From: Micrococcales bacterium
GTDB lineage: Bacteria > Actinomycetota > Actinomycetes > Actinomycetales > Cellulomonadaceae
NCBI GenBank assembly: GCA_009785115.1
Contig: WQWY01000004.1
Span: 101,241 to 165,240 of the forward strand
DNA: 64,000 nt
Reading direction: 5' to 3'
Part shown: positions 27,532 through 38,512 of the stretch, piece after piece
Layout: each line of letters starts with the position of its first letter
How positions within the stretch are numbered: the first letter of the stretch is position 1
Position numbers and translations under genes: made by a program
The notes under the pieces: generated by a model
The model's input: only the letters and a program-made list of their open reading frames with translations
Told to the model about the DNA's origin: nothing
The model's database searches: none

Positions 27532-28413
27532 GTGCGGATCGTCGTCGCCGGGTCTGGCGGGCTGATCGGTCAGGCGCTGCTGCCCGTCCTCCGTGACGGT
27601 GGGCACCAGGTGCTCCGCCTGGTGCGCAGACCTGCCCAGACCTCGGACGAGGCGACCTGGGACCCCGCGCTCGGGCGGCTGGACCCAGAGGTGCTCGACG
27701 GCGCCGACGCGGTGATCGACCTGGCCGGGGCGAGCTTCGGTCCGGCGACCCGCGAACGCCGTCGGGAGTTCCTCAGCTCTCGGGTGCGGACCGCTGGTCT
27801 TCTGGCACGCACCATCAGGCGGCTCGACGCACCGCCGTCGGTGATGCTGCAGGCCTCGGCCACGGGGGCGTACGGAGACCGTGGGGACGACGTCCTCACC
27901 GAGGCCGAGCCGTTCGGCAGCACGTATCTCGCCGACGTGGTGCGGCGCTGGGAGACCGCTGCCGAGCCCGCCGCGGAGTCGTGCCGTCTGGTGCTGCTGC
28001 GCTCAGGCATCGTCTTGTCCCCCACCGGTGGAGCGCTGCGCGCCGTGCTGCCTCTCGTCCGCGCCGGGCTCGGTGCACGTCTCGGCTCTGGTCGACAGTT
28101 CTGGTCGTGGATCACCCTGGCCGACGAGGTGCGCGCGATCGAGCACCTGCTGCGGGCAGACGTGCACGGACCCGTGAACCTGGTCGCCGGCGCGACCCGC
28201 AACGCCGAGATGGTCGCCACGCTCGCCAGCACGCTGCGCCGACCGGCGGCGCTGGCCGTGCCCGCTGCTCCTCTGCGGCTGGTTCTCGGCCCCTTCGCCG
28301 AGGAGCTGTTCGGGTCGACCCGAGCCGAACCGGCAGCGCTGCGCGCCTCTGGTTTCCGTTTCTCTCACCCCGACATCGAGTCGGCCGCCCGTTGGATCAG
28401 GGCCTGCCTCTGA
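27532..28413 (+). CDS. TIGR01777-type NAD-dependent epimerase/dehydratase family protein
   Basis: A 293-residue extended SDR protein of the YfcH/SulA-like TIGR01777 group. GSGGLIGQALLPVLRDGGHQ is the dinucleotide loop, ADAVIDLAGASF is typical, and ASATGAYGDRGDD carries the Tyr. The C-terminal part has VNLVAGATRNAEM and a DUF1731-like end. Substrate unknown. It begins 2 nt after the sucB stop at GTG 27532, so it is co-translated; this E2-TIGR01777 order is conserved in Streptomyces. Confidence 0.88.
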   Translation: MRIVVAGSGGLIGQALLPVLRDGGHQVLRLVRRPAQTSDEATWDPALGRLDPEVLDGADAVIDLAGASFGPATRERRREFLSSRVRTAGLLARTIRRLDAPPSVMLQASATGAYGDRGDDVLTEAEPFGSTYLADVVRRWETAAEPAAESCRLVLLRSGIVLSPTGGALRAVLPLVRAGLGARLGSGRQFWSWITLADEVRAIEHLLRADVHGPVNLVAGATRNAEMVATLASTLRRPAALAVPAAPLRLVLGPFAEELFGSTRAEPAALRASGFRFSHPDIESAARWIRACL

Positions 28414-28500
28414 GGCACGCCCTCTCGGGGGCCTGAGCCGACCGGGGCAACCTGCGACCTGGACCTGACGCCGATACCACCCCGTGTCAGAATGGCCGGT

Positions 28501-29307
28501 GTGACCGCGATTCCCGACACGTCACCGCCGTCACCCGCTCCGGGCACACCTCCCGCGCTCGTGATCCGTGGTCTGTCCAAGACCTTCGGGCAGGTCAGGG
28601 CGGTGCGAGGGCTGGACCTCGACGTGCCGCGCGGGTCGATGCTCGGGTTCGTCGGACCCAACGGTGCGGGCAAGACGACCACCTTGTCGATGGTCACGGG
28701 GATGTTGCGCCCCGACGCCGGTCAGGTCTGGGTGGGCGGCGTCGACCTGTGGTCGAACCTGACGGTGATGCGCACGAAGATCGGCGTGCTGCCCGACGAG
28801 CTGAGGCTGTTCGACCGCCTGACCGGCCAAGAGCTGCTCACCTATACCGGGATGCTGCGGAGGATGGACAGGGCCGTGGTGGCCCAGCGCTCGGCCCAGC
28901 TGCTCGACGCCCTGGGGCTGAGCGGCGACGCGCGCAAGCCGGTGGCCGACTACTCGGCAGGCATGACCAAGAAGATCGCGCTGGCCGCCGCGGCGCTGCA
29001 CGCCCCGGACCTGCTGGTGCTGGACGAACCCTTCGAGGCCATCGACCCGGTCTCAGCACGCGCCATCCAGGAGATCCTCGCCCGGTATGCCGCCGACGGT
29101 GGCACGGTGATCCTCTCCTCGCACGTGATGGACACCGTGGAGCGGGTGTGCGACCGCGTCGCGGTGATCCACCACGGCCAGGTGCTGGTGTCGGGAACCC
29201 TGGACGAGGTCGCGGCGGGCCAAGACCTGGAGAGCAGGTTCATCGAGCTGGTGGGCGGCGCGGCCACCCCCGCGGAGCTGTCGTGGTTGCGACCGTCCTC
29301 GACCTGA
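28501..29307 (+). CDS. ABC transporter ATP-binding protein
   Basis: A 268-residue nucleotide-binding subunit with all ATPase motifs: Walker A VGPNGAGKTTTLS, Q-loop region GVLPDELRLFD, signature YSAGMTKKIAL (LSGGQ variant), Walker B LLVLDEPFEAID and H-loop ILSSHVMD. It resembles CcmA/YhaQ-type exporters. GTG 28501 follows CAGAAT by 7 nt; ATG 28492 is the alternative. The permease gene overlaps its 3' end by 25 nt, so the two make one exporter of unknown substrate. Confidence 0.92.
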   Translation: MTAIPDTSPPSPAPGTPPALVIRGLSKTFGQVRAVRGLDLDVPRGSMLGFVGPNGAGKTTTLSMVTGMLRPDAGQVWVGGVDLWSNLTVMRTKIGVLPDELRLFDRLTGQELLTYTGMLRRMDRAVVAQRSAQLLDALGLSGDARKPVADYSAGMTKKIALAAAALHAPDLLVLDEPFEAIDPVSARAIQEILARYAADGGTVILSSHVMDTVERVCDRVAVIHHGQVLVSGTLDEVAAGQDLESRFIELVGGAATPAELSWLRPSST

Positions 29308-30917
29308 GGCTCCGGCTGTTCCGAGCCTCTCTGCGGCGCAACGCGGCCGTCCTCGTCGCGTGGCTGCTGGCCGCCGCGTCGGTGCTCGCGATGGTGCTCA
29401 TAGCCGGCGCGAGCTTCACGGCGCTCGGCCTCCGGCTGGTACCGCAGCACCAGGCCGACACGGGCACCTGGGTGGTGATCGCCGGGTCGGTGCTGTGCGT
29501 CGCGTGGGCCGTGCTCCCGCCGTTGCTGTTCGGCCTGGACCAGACCTTGGACCCGGCCCGGTTCGCCCCCTTCCCGCTGCGCGGCGCCGACCTGGCCCCC
29601 GGGCTGGTCGCGGCGAGCTTCGTCGGGCTGCCCGGCATCGCGACGCTGCTCGCGGCCTCGACCACCGTGATGCTGTGGGTCAGCACGCCCCGAGCGATGC
29701 TCCCGGCCTTCGTCGGCGCCGTGCTCGGCACCTCGACCTGCATGGTGGTCGGTCGGCTGACCACCACGGTCCTGGCCGGCGTGCTCTCCTCCCGACGTGG
29801 ACGTGACGCGAGCGTCGTGCTCGGCGCGGCGCTCTTCGGTGGCGCGTACCTGGTGCTGGTCTCGCTCACCCAGGGCCGGGTGCTGCAAGACCTGACCTTC
29901 GACCCCACGCCGGTGGGGGTCGTGCTGAGCTGGACGCCGCTCGGTGCTCCGTGGGCGGCCGGCGGTGCCGCCGCCGCGGGCGACTGGCTCGGGGTCGCTG
30001 CCCACCTGGGCCTGGCCGTGCTGTACGTGCTCCTTCTGGTGTGGGCCTACGGGCGAGCGCTGGACCGGGCGCTCACCGCTCCCCCTGCCGCTCAGCGTGG
30101 CACCAGGTCTCGACGTGACGCGGTGGCGCAGGCTGTGGCCCGCACCTCGCGCGCCGCGTGGTTCCCGGTGCTGGCTGTCGCGGCGCGTGCCCGACGCTAC
30201 TGGGCGAAAGACCCTCGCTATCTCGCCGGTGTCCCCGTGCTCGTCCTGCTGCCGCTGGTCATGGTGGTCATGAGCCGGTCGATGGGGGTGCTGCCGGGTG
30301 TCTCGGACTCGCTCGTGCACCATGTCGCCCTGATGGGCTGCGAGGCGGCAGGCCTGGCGGCCGGTCTGATCCTGCTCTCTGACATCGGTTTCGACTCCAC
30401 CGCGTGGTGGCTGCACCTGACGGCGGGGGTGCCAGGGTGGGCCGACCGTCTGGGACGAGCGCTCGGGCAGATCGGGTGGGCCGTCCCTGGGCTGGTCGTG
30501 CTGTGCGTCGTCGTGACCGTGGCGCTCGGCTCACCGGCTGACGCCCCCGCTCTGATCGGTTCCACCTTGTGCGCGTACCTGGTCGGGCTGGGCGTCGCGA
30601 GCGTGCTCTCCGCGGTGGCGATCTACCCGGTGGTGCTGCCCGGCGCCAACCCGCTGTCGTCGCGCGGGGGGCTCTCCGGCCTGGCTGTGGTGACCCAGCT
30701 CGGCGGGGTGGCCGCGACGCTCCTGCTCTGGGCGCCGGTCGGGGCCGCCGCGCACCTGACCCCGACGTCGTGGGGATGGCTGGTGGCGGGCGTGGGCGTG
30801 ATCTGGGGCGTGGTGGTGCTGGCTGCTGGCGTCGTCCTCGGGGGGCGCGCCGTAGACGCTCGTGGCCCGGCGATCATGGCGCTGCTCGTCAAGAACGGCT
30901 CTCGAGCCTCTGCGTGA
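29283..30917 (+). CDS. ABC transporter permease (large, single chain)
   Basis: A 544-residue membrane protein with roughly twelve helices in two halves. Examples are AAVLVAWLLAAASVLAMVLI, LGLAVLYVLLLVWAYGRAL, PVLVLLPLVMVVMSRS and LVAGVGVIWGVVVLAAGVVL. Central basic loops (QRGTRSRRDAVAQ, ARARRYWAKDPRYL) face the cytoplasm. The start GTG 29283 lies inside the ATPase gene; the long ORF opening at 28749 reads the ATPase gene in another frame. The layout fits an ABC-2-like exporter. Substrate unknown. It occupies the place where Streptomyces has lipB-lipA. Confidence 0.88.
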   Translation: MVATVLDLRLRLFRASLRRNAAVLVAWLLAAASVLAMVLIAGASFTALGLRLVPQHQADTGTWVVIAGSVLCVAWAVLPPLLFGLDQTLDPARFAPFPLRGADLAPGLVAASFVGLPGIATLLAASTTVMLWVSTPRAMLPAFVGAVLGTSTCMVVGRLTTTVLAGVLSSRRGRDASVVLGAALFGGAYLVLVSLTQGRVLQDLTFDPTPVGVVLSWTPLGAPWAAGGAAAAGDWLGVAAHLGLAVLYVLLLVWAYGRALDRALTAPPAAQRGTRSRRDAVAQAVARTSRAAWFPVLAVAARARRYWAKDPRYLAGVPVLVLLPLVMVVMSRSMGVLPGVSDSLVHHVALMGCEAAGLAAGLILLSDIGFDSTAWWLHLTAGVPGWADRLGRALGQIGWAVPGLVVLCVVVTVALGSPADAPALIGSTLCAYLVGLGVASVLSAVAIYPVVLPGANPLSSRGGLSGLAVVTQLGGVAATLLLWAPVGAAAHLTPTSWGWLVAGVGVIWGVVVLAAGVVLGGRAVDARGPAIMALLVKNGSRASA

Positions 30918-30953
30918 GGCGAGAGAGGGGCATGTCTGGGGAGGGGCTCCCCC

Positions 30954-31460
30954 TCACCGAGCCTGCATGGCCGCGTTGGTCACGTCCGTCGCGATCTGGC
31001 GACCCCACGCGTAGGCGAGGTTCAGGTCGCGGCGGTCTCCTGGCTCGGCCGAGGTCCGGGCGAGCAGCGACTTCTCCGTGACCGTCAGCCCGTCCTTGTC
31101 CAGCCGTCCGCCGAACACCTGCAGCTGCCTGACACCGGCCCCGCGTGCGATGTCGACGACGTCCTCCGGCGGGGGGCTGTTGTCTGGTTGGCCGTCGACC
31201 GGGCCAGACCAGAACATCCACACGGGCCGGGCGTGCAGGGCCGCCCCTTGGCGGTCGACGAGGTCCTTGATGTCCAGGCCGACCCGGCCGATGTACACCG
31301 AGGTCCCGAGCACGACCGCGTGGTAGCTGGCGACCTGGGTCACGTCGTCTGGGGCGATCACGTCTACCTCGTGGCCACCGTCGCGCAGCGCCTGCGCGAC
31401 CCGTGCACCGATCTCGGCCGTGCCTCCGTGACGAGACGAGACACTCATCAAGACCTTCAC
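30954..31460 (-). CDS. Flavodoxin-domain protein
   Basis: A 168-residue single flavodoxin domain, an FMN-binding electron carrier or quinone/protoporphyrin-type reductase. The phosphate loop is SVSSRHGGTAEIGARVAQAL; VVLGTSVYIGRVG and WMFWSGPVDGQPD follow. It is closest in layout to HemG-like actinobacterial proteins. GTG 31460 is used because GAGAGG lies 8 nt upstream; GTG 31469 is nearly on top of the SD. Convergent with the ABC permease gene. Confidence 0.85.
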   Translation of the reverse strand: MKVLMSVSSRHGGTAEIGARVAQALRDGGHEVDVIAPDDVTQVASYHAVVLGTSVYIGRVGLDIKDLVDRQGAALHARPVWMFWSGPVDGQPDNSPPPEDVVDIARGAGVRQLQVFGGRLDKDGLTVTEKSLLARTSAEPGDRRDLNLAYAWGRQIATDVTNAAMQAR

Positions 31461-31616
31461 GACAGCCACCTCTCAGGGGTTTCTGGTCATCCGTCCGCTC
31501 CACGACATTCTCTGACAGACTCGCCATCACCCACCAGTCGAACCAGGGACGGAAGTCCTGAGCCATCAGGGGCAGAGCGTCCTCGGTCGACCTTCGCGCC
31601 GGTAGACTCCCCTGCC

Positions 31617-32345
31617 ATGGCACGCCAGTCCACGAGCGCTGACCCGACCTCCGCAGCGAAGAAGCCGAAGAAGACTCGCTGGTACCACCAGCTGTGGCAG
31701 GCGTACAAGATCACCCAGCGCTACGACCCGCGCACGGGATGGTTCATCGTCGCGATCGTCGTCGGCGTGACCGCGCTGTCCGTCGTGATCGGCTGGCTCA
31801 TCACCGGCCAGTACTGGCAAGGGGCCATGCTCGGCCTGTCCCTCGGTCTGATCGGCGCGATGTTCCTCCTGGCGCGCCGGGTCGAGGTCGCCGCGTACTC
31901 CCAGATCGCGGGCCAGCCCGGCGCCACCTACTCGGCGCTGACCACGATGCGTCGAGGCTGGACGTTCGGCCAGGAGCCGGTCGCGATCGACCCTCGCACC
32001 CAAGACATGGTGTTCCGCGGGGTGGGCCGCCCTGGGGTGGTCCTGATCAGCGAGGGCCCGCCCCACCGTGCCGTGCGCCTGCTCGAGGCCGAGCGCAAGC
32101 GCTGCGCGAGGGTGGTCGGCGGTGCCCCGGTCCACCTGGTCCAGATGGGTGACGACGAGGGCCAGGTCCCGCTCAGGCGGCTCACCCGGTACCTGTCCAA
32201 GCAGCTCAAGCCGGTGCTGACCCGGCAGGAGGTCGCGGCCGTCGACAAGCGCCTGATGTCTCTGGGCGCGGCCAGGCTTCCCGTGCCCAAGGGGCTCGAC
32301 CCGATGAAGGTCCGCCCTGACCGCAAGGGCCTGCGCGGACGCTGA
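31617..32345 (+). CDS. DUF4191 family membrane protein
   Basis: A 242-residue actinobacterial protein. A basic N terminus (SAAKKPKKTRWYHQLWQAYK) is followed by two adjacent membrane helices (residues about 40-85) and a cytoplasmic domain (RGWTFGQEPVAIDPRTQDMV, RGVGRPGVVLISEGP, LPVPKGLDPMKVRPDRKG). DUF4191 precedes glnA in Streptomyces as here. ATG 31617 follows TAGACT by 8 nt (leaderless pattern). Function unestablished. Confidence 0.9.
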   Translation: MARQSTSADPTSAAKKPKKTRWYHQLWQAYKITQRYDPRTGWFIVAIVVGVTALSVVIGWLITGQYWQGAMLGLSLGLIGAMFLLARRVEVAAYSQIAGQPGATYSALTTMRRGWTFGQEPVAIDPRTQDMVFRGVGRPGVVLISEGPPHRAVRLLEAERKRCARVVGGAPVHLVQMGDDEGQVPLRRLTRYLSKQLKPVLTRQEVAAVDKRLMSLGAARLPVPKGLDPMKVRPDRKGLRGR

Positions 32346-32516
32346 GCCCCGGCCCGCCGCGCGGCAGGTGAGGCGACCTCGCGGCGGTGCGATGGGTGAC
32401 GACCCCTGGCTAGTACCGTTGCACCGGAGACGCAGCGGGTAGCCACGGGAAGATGTCGTGGACGTCACCCGACAGACCGAGCCTCCGGACGAGCCCGACC
32501 GACCGAGGAGCAGCGG

Positions 32517-33938
<1,422 letters not shown>

Positions 33939-33953
33939 CAGGGCCCCCGTGGG

Positions 33954-36900
33954 TCAACCGTAGAAGAGGCGCTCGACGGCGGTCCTGGCGCGGCGGGAGG
34001 CGCGCAGGTACTCCTCTTCGAGGTGGGCGCCGGCCGCTGGGCCGCGACCCATCACCCTGGCGACGCCGGCTAGGGTGCGGCGGTCGTGCGGGAGCAGGTC
34101 GGTGCTGCTGCTGTCGGGGCGGCCCGACCAGAGGACGTTCGCGTCACGGACCTTGGAGGCCAGGTCCCAGGCCGTGCACAGGATCTCGGCGTCTGAGGGG
34201 CTGAGCAGGTTGGCGTCACGGGCGGCGTCCAGAGCGGCTCGGGTGGACGTGGTGCGCAGCGACGGCATCTCGTGGGCGTGCTGGAGCTGAAGCAGCTGGA
34301 CGGTCCACTCCACGTCGGAGATGCCGCCCGGGCCCAGCTTGAGGTGGCGGGCCGGGAGGACCCCTCGTGGGAGGCGTTCGGCCTCGACCCTGGCCTTGAT
34401 GCGTCGGATCTCCCGGGTCTGGGCGACGTCCAGGCCGCCCCGCGGGTAGCGGATCGGGGCGACCAGCGCGACGAAGCGCTCCCCCAGGTCGGTGTCTCCG
34501 GCGACGGGGCGGGCTCGGAGGAGAGCCTGGGCCTCCCACACCGACGACCAGCGTTCGTAGTACTCGGCGTAGGCGGCCAGGGTGCGGACCAGCGGGCCGT
34601 TGCGGCCCTCGGGGCGCAGGTCGGCGTCGATCTGCAAGGGCGGCTCAGCACCGACGTCGCCGAGCAGGCCACGCAGCCGTGTCGCCACGTGCATCGCCCA
34701 GTCGTGGGCCACCGTCTCGTCCGCACCGGGCAGGGGCTCGTGCACGTACAGGACGTCGGCGTCCGAGGAGTAGCCCATCTCTCCCCCGCCCAGCCTGCCC
34801 ATCGCGATCACCGCCATCGTGGCCGGGTCCTCGGTCAGGCCCAGCGTCGCGCGGGCCTGGGAGCGGGCGATCCTCAGCCCCCCGGCGAGCAGCACGTCAG
34901 CGGCGGCCGTCAGCGACGCCGCCGCCGGCGTGGTCGCGACACCCAGCACCTCGGCGGACGCCGTCCGCGCCAGCTCGCGACGGCGCAGCGCACGCAGCGC
35001 CTGGGCGGCCTGGGCCGGGTCCGCGCGCCGGTCGAGGATCGCGGTGGCCTCGGTCCACAACCGGGCGGATGACCGGGGTTCCAGCTCGGCGTCGTCGTCC
35101 AGCCACGTCACCGACTCCGGCGAGCGGGTCAGGGCGTCGGCGACATACCGCGACGTGGACAGCACCAGCGCGAGACGTTGGGCGGCGCTGCCGGAGTCTC
35201 GCAGCAGCTTCAGGTACCAGTGCGTCGAGCCCAGCGTGTCTGACAGCCGCCGGAAAGCCAGCAGGCCGCCGTCCGGGTCGGCACCGTCGGCGAACCATCC
35301 GAGCATCACCGGCAGCAGCTGGCGCTGGATCGCGGCCCGCCGGGACAGGCCCTCGGTCAGCGCCGCGATGTGACGGACCGCCCCGGCCGGGTCTCGATAG
35401 CCGATGGCCGCGAGACGAGCCTTGGCTGCCTCGGGCGCCAGCCGCGCCTCGTCGGTCGACAGCTGGGCCGTGGCGGGCAGCAGCGGGCGGTAGAACAGCT
35501 CTTCGTGCAGACGTCGCACGTCACGGCGCACCTGCCGCCACCGCTCTCGCAGGCCGTCGGCGCCCGCTGCCCGCATCCGTGCGGCACGGGCCAGGCGCAC
35601 CAGGTCGGCCTCGGTGGTCGGCATCAGATGGGTCCGTCGCAACCGGGCCAGCTGCAACCGGTGCTCGAGCACCCGCAAGAACCGGTAGCACTCCGCCAGC
35701 TGTGCGGCGTGGTCGCGGCCGACGTACCCGCCCGCCGCGAGCGCCGCGAGCGCGGTCAGGGTGGTGGACGAGCGGATGGTCTCGTCGGCGCGGCCGTGCA
35801 CCAGCTGGAGCAGCTGGACGGTGAACTCCACGTCACGCAGGCCCCCGACGCCGAGCTTGATCTGCCGGTCCGCCTCGGCGCGGGGCACGTGCTGCTCGAC
35901 CCTGCGTCGCATCGCCTGGGAGTCCTCGACGAAGTTCTCCCGCTGTACCGCCGACCACACGAACGGCTGGGTCATGTCGACGTACGCCTGGCCGAGCTCG
36001 CGGTCCCCAGCCAGGGGACGCGCCTTGAGCAGGGCCTGGAACTCCCAGGTGCGCGCCCACCGCTCGTAGTACGCCCGGTGGCTGTCCAGGGTGCGCACCA
36101 GGGGGCCGTCTTTGCCCTCGGGGCGCAGCGCGGCGTCCACCGGCCACAGCGCGGGCTCGCCGGCCACGCCCGCGCAGGCCCGGGCCAGCGACGCGGCCAG
36201 GCGGGCCCCGATGGTCATCGCCTCGGCCTCGTCGGCCCCCTCGGCCGGTTCGGCGACGTAGACGACGTCGACGTCCGACACGTAGTTGAGCTCGCGCCCG
36301 CCCGCCTTGCCCATGCCGATGACGGCCAGGCGCACCCCTCGCCCGTGGTCGGCGAGCTCGGCCCGGGCCAGCGCCAGCGCCGCTTCCAGCGCCGCCGCCG
36401 CGAGGTCGGCCAGGGCTGCCGCCACCTCGGGCATCTGGCTCATGGGGTCGGGTGCGGACAGGTCGGTGACCGCGATGCGCGCCAGCCTGGTCCGGTAGGC
36501 CAGGCGCATCGCGTCGACACCCGCGTCCACCGTCGCGACAGGCAGCGCCGCCTGGGGGTCGGCACCGACCGCGGCGAGCATCTCGGCCCGCACCGTCTCG
36601 GGGTCCCTGAAGGGCTCGTCGGCGACGACCGTCGCGATGACGTCAGGGTGCGCGACAAGATGGTTGCTGAGCTCTGACGACCCGCCCAGCAGCTGCACCA
36701 GTCGCTGCACACCCGCGCTCGGGCCACCCAGGATGCCGGCGAGCGTCGAGGGGTCGTCGCGCACCGCCTCAGCGACCCGGACCACACCGAGCACGGCCTG
36801 GTCTGGGTCGGCCACGTCGGCCAGCAGCTCGGGGAGCACCTGCGCGACCTGCGGGGCGAGGGCCGTCACAGCGGGGTCGGTGAGCAGCCGCTCGGCCCGT

Positions 36901-36986
36901 TCGACCTCACGGATCCCGGCCCGTCTCAGACGCGCCCCGGACGAAGGGCGCTCACGGCGCCCTGGATAGCTGTCAAAGCTCGCCAC
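33954..36986 (-). CDS. glnE: Bifunctional glutamine synthetase adenylyltransferase/deadenylyltransferase
   Basis: A 1010-residue two-headed enzyme that attaches or removes AMP at the glutamine synthetase Tyr. Two nucleotidyltransferase domains show G-G-x-E-x-x-Y-x-S-D-x-D: GGRELNYVSDVDVVYV near residue 232 and GGGEMGYSSDADVLYV near residue 737, each followed by an all-helical domain (VGGLRDVEFTVQLLQL, PGGISDVEWTVQLLQL). Full length for the family. GTG 36986 with GGAAGGG upstream. Lies between its substrate glnA and the paralogue glnA2. Confidence 0.97.
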   Translation of the reverse strand: MASFDSYPGRRERPSSGARLRRAGIREVERAERLLTDPAVTALAPQVAQVLPELLADVADPDQAVLGVVRVAEAVRDDPSTLAGILGGPSAGVQRLVQLLGGSSELSNHLVAHPDVIATVVADEPFRDPETVRAEMLAAVGADPQAALPVATVDAGVDAMRLAYRTRLARIAVTDLSAPDPMSQMPEVAAALADLAAAALEAALALARAELADHGRGVRLAVIGMGKAGGRELNYVSDVDVVYVAEPAEGADEAEAMTIGARLAASLARACAGVAGEPALWPVDAALRPEGKDGPLVRTLDSHRAYYERWARTWEFQALLKARPLAGDRELGQAYVDMTQPFVWSAVQRENFVEDSQAMRRRVEQHVPRAEADRQIKLGVGGLRDVEFTVQLLQLVHGRADETIRSSTTLTALAALAAGGYVGRDHAAQLAECYRFLRVLEHRLQLARLRRTHLMPTTEADLVRLARAARMRAAGADGLRERWRQVRRDVRRLHEELFYRPLLPATAQLSTDEARLAPEAAKARLAAIGYRDPAGAVRHIAALTEGLSRRAAIQRQLLPVMLGWFADGADPDGGLLAFRRLSDTLGSTHWYLKLLRDSGSAAQRLALVLSTSRYVADALTRSPESVTWLDDDAELEPRSSARLWTEATAILDRRADPAQAAQALRALRRRELARTASAEVLGVATTPAAASLTAAADVLLAGGLRIARSQARATLGLTEDPATMAVIAMGRLGGGEMGYSSDADVLYVHEPLPGADETVAHDWAMHVATRLRGLLGDVGAEPPLQIDADLRPEGRNGPLVRTLAAYAEYYERWSSVWEAQALLRARPVAGDTDLGERFVALVAPIRYPRGGLDVAQTREIRRIKARVEAERLPRGVLPARHLKLGPGGISDVEWTVQLLQLQHAHEMPSLRTTSTRAALDAARDANLLSPSDAEILCTAWDLASKVRDANVLWSGRPDSSSTDLLPHDRRTLAGVARVMGRGPAAGAHLEEEYLRASRRARTAVERLFYG

Positions 36987-37034
36987 CGGGGCACCGTCCC
37001 TTCCGTTTCAGATCGAGATCACGACGACGGCGGG

Positions 37035-38372
37035 TCACAGCGACGGCAGGAACCGGGAGAGCTCGAACGGGGTGACCTGGGAGCGGTACTCCGTCCACTC
37101 TTGGCGCTTGTTGCGCAAGAAGAAGTCGAACACGTGCTCACCGAGCGTCTCAGCGACCAGCTCGGAGGCCTTCATCACCCTGATCGCCTCGTCCAGGGAG
37201 GTCGGCAGCGGGTCGATCCCGAGCGCCCGTCGCTCGGCGTCGGTGAGCTCCCACACGTCGTCCTCGGCGCCCTCGGGCAGCTCGTAGCCCTTCTCGACGC
37301 CCTGGAGGCCGGCGGCGAGCATCACCGCGAACGCCAGGTACGGGTTCGCGGCGGAGTCCAGCGCACGGTACTCGACACGGCTGGACGCGGCCTTGCCCGG
37401 GCTGTACATCGGCACCCGCACCAGCGCCGACCGGTTGTTGTGCCCCCAGCAGATGTACGCCGGCGCCTCGGCGCCCCCCCACAGACGCTTGTAGGAGTTC
37501 ACGAACTGGTTGGTCACCGCGGTGATCTCCGCCGCGTGGCGCAGCAGGCCGGCGATGAACGACCGGCCGACCCTCGACAGCTCCAGCGGCGCCCCGGGCT
37601 CGTAGAACGCGTTGGTGTCACCCTCGAACAGCGACAGATGGGTGTGCATGCCTGACCCCGGGCTGTCGGCCAGGGGCTTGGGCATGAAGGAGGCGAAGAC
37701 GCCCTGCTCCAGCGCGACCTCCTTGACCACGGTGCGGAACGTCATGATGTTGTCCGCGGTGGTCAGCGCGTCGGCGTAGCGCAGGTCGATCTCGTTCTGG
37801 CCGGGCCCGGCCTCGTGGTGGGAGAACTCCACCGAGATGCCCATCGACTCCAGCATGGTGATCGCCGTCCGCCGGAAGTCGTAGCCGGTGCCGCGCGGCA
37901 CGTGGTCGAAGTACCCGCCCCTGTCGATGGGGACCAACGGGCTCGTGGGGTCGGCCATCTGCCTGAACAGGTAGAACTCGATCTCTGGGTGGGTGTAGAA
38001 CGTGAATCCCCGGTCTGAGGCTCGTGCCAGGGCACGGCGCAGCACGTTGCGCGAGTCGGCCAGCGACGGCTCCCCGTCAGGGGTCAGCAGGTCGCAGAAC
38101 ATCCGGCCGGAGCCCTTGCCGTCGCCGCGCCAGGGCAGCACCTGGAACGTCGACGGGTCGGGGCGGGCGACCATGTCGGCCTCGTAGACCCGGGTCAGGC
38201 CCTCGATCGCGGACCCGTCGAACCCGATGCCCTCCCTGAAGGCGTGCTCGAGCTCGGCCGGCGCGATGGCCACCGACTTCAAGATGCCCAGCACGTCGGT
38301 GAACCAGAGCCTGATGAAGCCGATGTCCTGCTCGTCGACCATGCGGAGCACGAACTCCTGCTGCCTGTCCAT
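37035..38372 (-). CDS. glnA2: Glutamine synthetase-family protein GlnA2
   Basis: A 445-residue type I alpha-like glutamine synthetase paralogue. Substrate motifs are kept (FDGSAIEGLTRV, FYTHPEIEFYLF, GSGMHTHLSLF, NQFVNSYKRL), but the adenylylation Tyr is replaced by Trp (EDDVWELTDAE against [10 protein letters not shown] in GlnA), so GlnE should not modify it. In Streptomyces GlnA2 acts as a gamma-glutamylpolyamine synthetase; that role is possible here but not shown. Followed directly by glnE on the same strand. Confidence 0.95.
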   Translation of the reverse strand: MDRQQEFVLRMVDEQDIGFIRLWFTDVLGILKSVAIAPAELEHAFREGIGFDGSAIEGLTRVYEADMVARPDPSTFQVLPWRGDGKGSGRMFCDLLTPDGEPSLADSRNVLRRALARASDRGFTFYTHPEIEFYLFRQMADPTSPLVPIDRGGYFDHVPRGTGYDFRRTAITMLESMGISVEFSHHEAGPGQNEIDLRYADALTTADNIMTFRTVVKEVALEQGVFASFMPKPLADSPGSGMHTHLSLFEGDTNAFYEPGAPLELSRVGRSFIAGLLRHAAEITAVTNQFVNSYKRLWGGAEAPAYICWGHNNRSALVRVPMYSPGKAASSRVEYRALDSAANPYLAFAVMLAAGLQGVEKGYELPEGAEDDVWELTDAERRALGIDPLPTSLDEAIRVMKASELVAETLGEHVFDFFLRNKRQEWTEYRSQVTPFELSRFLPSL

Positions 38373-38512
38373 GACTCCCTATCCTGCCGGATCGCGGACC
38401 GGACGACAGGGGCTGACGCGCGCGGCGAGGCACGGCGGCGAGATACGCTCCCCTAGGTCTCCGGCGTCATCGGCGGCGGCCGCGCGCACGACGACGACGC
38501 GGAAGGACGACG

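Noticed and set aside
32346-32516. GlnR operator upstream of glnA
   Set aside because: A GTGAC half-site occurs but no properly spaced second half was found.
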